Source of the DNA: Nageia nagi
Lineage: Eukaryota; Pinophyta
DNA length: 64,000 nt
Assembly (NCBI GenBank): GCA_050084985.1
Contig: JBITNC010000001.1
Coordinates: 126,418,001 to 126,482,000 of the forward strand
Direction: 5' to 3'
Position numbers and translations under genes: made by a program. Under the pieces are notes generated by a model. That model was given only the letters and a program-made list of their open reading frames with translations, was not told where the DNA came from and searched no databases. Shown here piece after piece: positions 57,851-64,000 of the stretch. How positions within the stretch are numbered: the stretch's first letter is position 1; the number at the start of each line of letters is the position of its first letter.

Positions 57851-58338
57851 TGCCAATGTGAGGCTAAGAGGCTTTAACTTAGATCCCTTAAGTGGGATTT
57901 TAACCTGCATGGTCTTCCAAATTAGCTTAGGGATTTTTAAACCCACAATAGGTACAATACCCCATTAGTGGGTTTTTTTAAACTTAAAAACATACTTTAA
58001 AGTATAAAACTTCCTATCAAGCCTACACATAGGTTTCAAAACCACTAGACATTTAAAGGGAACATTCTACCATAGGATTAGACTAAATTCTCAACCAATC
58101 ATAATTTAGCAATACTAGAAGGTAACACTCACTTGAAGGTAAATGAAACCAAATAATATTATTTTATCAAATGCCTAAAATAATAAATCTTTCATAAAAA
58201 TATAGAGAAGCAAATAAACACAAGAACTAAATCTCACTAAATCATGTAATTATCAAAGGACTTGGCTCCAAACTTGCAGAACTTTGCTACTCCAAAATTA
58301 ATGAAAACAAGAATGATCCAAATCTCCACCCTAAGCTC

Positions 58339-58347
58339 CTATTTATA
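58339..58347 (-). promoter_or_regulatory. TATA box candidate in LTR-like sequence
   Basis: TATAAATAG on the minus strand, followed by GAGCTTAGGGTGGAGA. Confidence 0.45.
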
Positions 58348-59339
58348 GTTTTCAACTAGAGCTAGTCTTGGAAATTAACATTGAGTGACAATTCCACTTA
58401 AACTCAAGTGAATGGAAGTCAATTCCTAACTAGAAATATCTTTCCACTTAGTCATTAATCAAAACCTCTATGGAATGAATTCCACTGGCACACAACAACT
58501 TAACATTGGCACAACTCAACTTATAACTGGCACACCTAACTTGCAACTAGGATACAACAGCTAAAACTAAGACACCTCATGCCAATTAGGTATAATAAAT
58601 ATTATTTAATTATAAATAATATCTTAAAGGCCTAGTTAACTCTTAGCCTTTATCAATAAACCAATCATAATTTATCTAGATTAATCTATTTATTTTATGA
58701 TAAATAATAATATTTAATATTAAGGATTACTAATTAATATTTAAGAAGTAATACATACACATTCTCATAAAATACCTAAATACATATATTTAAATAATTA
58801 AGCTTTACCTTTTTCTTGCCTAGTTAGTTCTCTTAATTATCTTTACCCACTAATATTAATTATAATGGGTTCTTAGATAATTATTATAACATCCTTGATA
58901 ATCCTTTAATGCATAAAACATATTTTTAACTCAAATTAAAGAACACAACTAGGCAATCATAAACATGCATCAACAAAACTAGGGAGCTTATCTTGCCCCA
59001 TGTTGGTATGTATGTATGCAACCACTTACCCAGCTATCCTAGTGTCTCAATCTTATTTATGATCATGAGAATCATTGGTAATTATTCATTTCCAAACCAT
59101 TCAAGAGCATCCCATCTTTCATTAACTATCATTTGCACATCACAAAACCACTTGCAGTAGTAACATGTACATATAGGTAGGATAAGTAATCATTATCCTT
59201 ATCTAGGATTTCATAGCTTTAAATAAATAAAAATGTAACAAGCATTTTATTAAAATAACATATATTCATTATCTCCTCTCACAATAAACCAAATCAAAAT
59301 ACACCAATGAAAATCTAGGGTGGAATTCTGGTTGTGACA

Positions 59340-60789
59340 CCTAATCTCTAGATAATTGAAAGTTTGAATACTTTTAGAGCTTCCTCTCATGCTCTTTGAA
59401 TACCTAACATAATATTGAGGGATTTTACAAATAACACATTAGGCATATACATTATATAAATAAATAATAACATACATTAGTATTATCACTAATGTATAAT
59501 AATAATTATTAGGGTTTCATATCATGGTCGTTATTTCATTATTATATGAGAATACTCCCAATATTGTATTTAAACTCATCTTCTTGATTAATGGAAACAC
59601 TCTTGGCTACATTGTACAATAATAATATGATTTTAGAATAAATAAAAAATCAATTTTAGATGCCTACATATATGTAACAATATTATTTATGATTTGATAG
59701 GTGGATGCAAGAAAATGAGTTGAGATAAAAAGGAAGTCTTACTAGAAAATGAGACTAATTGTTAAATCTTATTTTTTAGAAAAATTTTATTTTTTAGAAA
59801 ATTTTTAAAAGAAAATATATGAGGAGAAGCTATAGATAATTCTCTACAAAATTTAAAAAAAAAAAAAAAAAAATTGATAAGTTTAGGTCAAATTATGCAT
59901 GTTGGACACAAGCAATTTTTGAAACAACAATCACAACAAATAAAAAATAATAATAAAATAAATATTTATGAAAAAAATATTATAACATATCCAAAACAAG
60001 CTTAATTCTATTAGTTATACTTTCCCAAGAGGATTTTATAATAATAATTTGATTCAGGTCCTAAAATAGTATATTTTTAAAAATGGTTTCTTTCCATCCC
60101 AAGCAAAATTTAATTTTTATTATTGAGTATTAGAATAACTTACATATTTGAAAACTAGACTCTAAGCACTACATTTTCACCTTAGTGACCTTTTTTAGTA
60201 TTTCATGTCTAAATACTTCAAATTTTAAGACCAATTATTGTAAAACATGAATATCAAGGAACACTTCTGCTTTCTTGCCTTAAAGTTACAACTTTTTGTA
60301 CTAACCCTGACAATATATGTGTAGAATGTAAATAATATTTTTATTAAGTAAATCACAATGAAATTTGCATCATATATAAGTTACTTAATATGATATTATA
60401 TCTTATTATATGTTGTTATTAATCATGTATTTAGAAAAATATAAAGATCATAATTTCCTTTTTAATATTTTTACTCTTATTAATATAATTTTGATTAATT
60501 TAGTTTTTAAATGATCTAAAATATGAATTCAAGTAAGCTATTCCAAATTTAGATAAATAATACCCATACTTTATAAGACCATAACAAGTGAATTTTTTAG
60601 AGTTATGGAAAGGTTTACAAAAGGATCATCTTAAGAATTTACATATTTTTTATGAGAATTTAAAGAAGGCTCTTGAAATAAGTTAGATTTGTGGGTATGG
60701 GATTTTAAGTTTTTGGTAAATTAATCTTATTAGTTAGGATTTATTTAAATCCTTGCATGATCTAGATCCACATTTTTCTTAAAATATTC
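59340..60789. other. no gene seen; A19 run at 59855-59873
   Basis: A+T-rich sequence. The homopolymer could be a retroposon tail, but nothing before it is recognisable. Confidence 0.45.
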
Positions 60790-61300
60790 CATCATGAAAT
60801 TCTCTAACAAAGTATACACATGTAGAAGATAATAATTTTATATGTTCTTCATAAATCCCATCTATTTGTGGATGATATATTTTTTTTTCATATAATATTG
60901 TATTGAGATTATTAAACTTTCATACGCAATACAATATCGCATAAACTTCATGTTAGTATAATTTTGACGATCCTATAAGTTTAATTTAAAGCTTAGATTT
61001 TGGTGATAAAACCAAATTGGATGCATCAATATCTCTATGAGAACATCTCACAAATAACGAATTTGAAAAATGTGTAGAATGGATGAAATATTAGAGAGAA
61101 AAATCATCTCAATAAAGAAAAATTAAATTTAAAGATTATGAAGATGAAAAATATTGTAATGAAGAAGACATAATTGATGTTGGAATTGAAATGATTAATA
61201 AGTTAACCTGAAAGATATTAATTACTAAGAATCTAAGAAGCAAAAGCTTCATGAATAAAAAATAAATTGCAATATGATAGAAACTATAACTGATAAGAAA
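60790..61300 (+). repeat. dispersed repeat, copy 2 (first copy near 1.9-2.4 kb)
   Basis: The counterpart of 1860-2460, in the same orientation. Shared blocks include AGATTTTGGTGATAAAACCA, AAATTGGATGCAT, ATGAGAACATCTCACAAATA, and the purine-rich block ATTGTAATGAAGAAGA. Confidence 0.5.
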
Positions 61301-62142
61301 AATAAAGAAACCTTGAATGGTGAATGGTGAATATATTGAAGACATTAGATGAATATGAAAGTTCAAATTGATATGTTAAAAAATATTCTTCTTGATATAA
61401 TTTAATGAATCCTCATCTTATAGAAAATATAATATTGTGTATGATCTCCTTAGTGATTTGAACATTGAACATTTTTCAAGAATATAAATATTTACAAACT
61501 TACCAATAAAGTATCTTCATAAATGGATGAAAGAAATGAATAACATACCTTGAACATGTAAACTAATAAATGTTGAGGTTCCATATCCATAACTACCACG
61601 AACACTATGTGATGAACTTAATGAATTTGAAGGATAATAATTATAAAAACTAACCAAATTGGTTGAACAATAGAACACAAGAAAATAGCTCAAAAAGAAG
61701 ATATTAAAGAATATAATCCATTTTGGAATAAGATCTAATAAATGAGATGTAATACAAAAATAAAAATTTAGTTAGCTAAATTCAATTAAATGGATAATCT
61801 TATCATTCATTTACAATTTTCAAGAGTTAATTCCTTTTATATCCATATGATAATAGTTTCTTAGCCAAGGTTTTTGTGTTTAGTCCTATTGGAGATAGAT
61901 TGAAATAAAATTAATATTCAGTTAATGGAATCATTGAAAAATTAAGTCATTGATAAAGATATCTTAGGAAAAAAAATATAGAATGGACAATAAATAAAAT
62001 GTAAAGTTAAATGATTCCTAAAAGTTAGAAAAAAAAATGAATAAATTTATGAATTCATTAAAAGTTGGTTAAAACTTTAAAAAATTGAATACAAAGGATG
62101 ATATAAATTAGTAACCAAATAAAGAATAAAGGATGAAATAAT
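61301..62142. other. no gene seen
   Basis: A+T-rich sequence left of the copia-type LTR. Confidence 0.5.
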
Positions 62143-62640
62143 TGTTGGAATGTATAATGCATTATTGTAAAGGTTTTATAATAATATTCTATGTAAGTTC
62201 ACTAATAATTAAGGGTATCATTTGATACCTTCAGTATTTAAGTGAATATGATAATGTAACTTGTCCTACACTCCATGTCATGAGCATGCCCCTTGGGTAA
62301 AAGGATGTGCATGTCATGCTTTTGTAGATTGGATTAAAAGGTGATCCAAAGAGGTATTTTGGCCTATAAATAGAAGGCTCCCTCTTTTTAATTACACATT
62401 AATTTGTGGAGTAAAGTTTTGCTATAGTATAGTGTCTAGAAGATGAGTTAGGAGAATTGTAAGAGTTCATATTTGTTAAGAAGTAAGATCTAGTTAATGG
62501 ATGTACTCCTAGTTGGAAGAACCACTTATATCTTGTGTTATCTTTGTGAGATTGCTTTGTGAGTTTGTTAGATGTGTATTGTGAGATTTCATGTTATCTT
62601 AGGAGTTTAAAGTTGTTCATGTTATAGTTCAATTCTCTCA
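62143..62640 (+). repeat. copia-type LTR (5' LTR or remnant)
   Basis: This 498-bp sequence starts TGTTGGAATGTATAATGC and ends CTCTCA. It has a TATA box in GGCCTATAAATAGAAGG at 62365-62373. Two bases after its end stands a primer-binding site for initiator tRNA-Met. TGTTGGAA starts and this primer are typical of plant copia elements. No second LTR or copia pol is seen before the window ends, so the element is truncated or continues beyond 64000. Confidence 0.7.
62365..62373 (+). promoter_or_regulatory. LTR TATA box
   Basis: TATAAATAG, about 220 bases inside the LTR. Confidence 0.6.
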
Positions 62641-62642
62641 TT

Positions 62643-62655
62643 TGGTATCAAAGCT
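62643..62655 (+). promoter_or_regulatory. primer-binding site, tRNA-Met
   Basis: TGGTATCAAAGCT, against the canonical TGGTATCAGAGC: one mismatch. ATGGAGG follows closely, as in many copia leaders. Confidence 0.7.
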
Positions 62656-64000
62656 ATCATGGAGGCTCTTCTTCAATAGACTTAAAGGTTTCATTTTTCT
62701 TCATCTTTTAGGTCCACCTTCATTCTTGTGAGGTAAACTCAAGAGAAGGTACAACCTCTTCCCTTCATTTTTTTGGTTTTTGGATTATTTCATTTTTGAT
62801 ACTAACATTTTTTTTGTTAGTTTCCTTGTTTAAGCAATTTGCTTAATATAATAATATATTATTGTTATAATTTATTACGTACTAACCCACATGTTAACTG
62901 CAATGTTTTTGTAAAAAGCTGATTAAAATATAGCAATAATATATTGTTGTTTTTATCAAGAACTTTATAGTTCAAGTTTACAAAAAAAAAAAAAAATCAA
63001 TTTTGAAAAAAAAAAAAATTATCTTGAAAAATTTTGCAAATTATTTTTTTCTTTTACAAAATAGTTATATTTTGTATAAAAAGGGGGTTATTATGTTTTT
63101 TAATAAAACAAAATAGAGGGCATATTTTTTTCAATATATAATAAATTTTAAAATTTTAAAACTATAATAAAATGTCTTATTTTTTAAAATATTAAAAAGG
63201 CTTTGTTTCACTTGTTCGCATCTTTACATATATTCATAGATCTACTTCTTTCATGCAGCTAGTGGCATGCTTCTAGGCCATTAGTGGTGTGCATTTTCTA
63301 TGGTGTATTATGATGATGAATGTATGATCTATATTATTTTATGATTATGCAATGCAATGAAGGTACAATGATTATCATATTCATTTGATGCCATATTTCT
63401 GATATATGATTCAATAATATATTGTAGATAAAAATTTATTTCTTTTATCACTCATGCATTAATTTTGGTCTACAAGAATAGTAAACATCATCCAAAGTTC
63501 TGTAAAGTCCCATAGTATAGGTCCCAAATATTTGTAACCATTATGCTCCAAGAACCACAGCATACTCTCATAGTGGAAGGATATACATATCACTCTGTAT
63601 TTGGTACTCACCCATATGGATTTTGAGATTACAATATTTTCCCTTGAAATAAAATTTTCCCCCATTTCCAATCATTAATACATAACTATTTTGAGGTTAT
63701 ATATAATAATTTTCCTATTTGGTCACCATCATGTCAATGAAATTATGTGTTCTTCTTGAGTCAATTAATATAATGAGGGATTTCTTCTTAAAATATCCTT
63801 AATGTTTCATCAATTAGGGTGAATAAATATTGAAAGTGCATTGTAAGAAATTTTGAGTCACATATTTAGTTTCATCAGGTTCATTAGCTATCGCATTCAC
63901 AATAATCTCATCTTCTTCCTTACTTAAATCATCAAGGGTATCAACATTGATCAAATACATATTTTATGTTGTACATCGATGAATTAGGCCATATTTTTTA
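62656..64000. other. no gene recognised
   Basis: The copia leader is followed by A/T homopolymer-rich sequence (A15 near 62981, A12 near 63008). The minus-strand open frame 63671-63459 has no recognisable domain. Confidence 0.45.

Larger units (their letters stand above)
57642..59339 (-). other. probable gypsy LTR sequence, limits uncertain
   Basis: The minus strand begins at 59339 with TGTCACAACCAGAATTCC, a start typical of plant gypsy LTRs. About 1 kb inside is a TATA box CTATAAATAGGAGC (58347-58339 core). At 57653 the minus strand has TGTAGCATCCC, another LTR-start-like sequence. Partner copies and target duplications were not found, so this may be a solo or truncated LTR, or two abutting ones. 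Confidence 0.4.

Overview
This is nuclear DNA from a land plant with a large, transposon-filled genome. I read it as a gymnosperm or another non-flowering lineage, at moderate confidence. Reasons: very high A+T, strong CpG depletion outside two short islands, almost only decayed mobile elements, plant-type L1, Tat-lineage Ty3/gypsy and plant-mobile-domain sequences, and a broken member of an uncharacterised transposase-like family that I recall from bryophytes, ferns and gymnosperms. I see no intact protein-coding gene.

The centrepiece is a complete but decayed LTR retrotransposon at 4929-27872 (22,944 bp, minus strand). It has LTRs of 843 and 896 bp, TG...CA ends (one base mutated) and a perfect 5-bp target duplication, GTAAG. 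In minus-strand order it holds a leader (26976-24930), gag (24925-22990), protease (about 22530-21978), RT with YVDD, two RNase H domains, integrase with D,D35E, extra unknown sense reading frames (12.7-11.2 kb), and, on the opposite strand, a plant mobile domain reading frame (7.3-9.25 kb). This layout fits the Tat lineage. The two LTRs differ by very roughly 15% by eye, so the insertion is old.

The insertions are nested. The retrotransposon split a transposase-like gene: its 5' part is at 4314-4928 and its 3' part at 27873-29720. A 4,021-bp DNA transposon (13891-17911, 8-bp duplication TCTAACAC, imperfect inverted ends) later split the retrotransposon integrase. That transposon carries a CpG-containing, gene-like segment and was itself hit by a tRNA-derived SINE (16457-16643) with a 14-bp duplication.

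To the right lie a tRNA-Lys-like locus behind a 98-bp pyrimidine tract (29.76-29.93 kb), a decayed unknown reading frame (33.0-33.9 kb), an RNase H tail of a LINE (about 36 kb), a 60-bp tandem array (36.4-36.7 kb), a palindrome cluster (37.2-37.4 kb), a pogo-like element with subrepeat-rich inverted ends (38.2-42.5 kb), a CpG-containing gene-like island (46.6-47.3 kb), a second SINE (47.4 kb), a 40-bp tandem array (48.0-48.3 kb), a nearly full-length L1-type LINE (49.6-54.9 kb), probable gypsy LTR sequence (57.6-59.3 kb) and a copia-type LTR with a tRNA-Met primer site (62.1-62.66 kb). The rest is A+T-rich sequence in which I recognise nothing.
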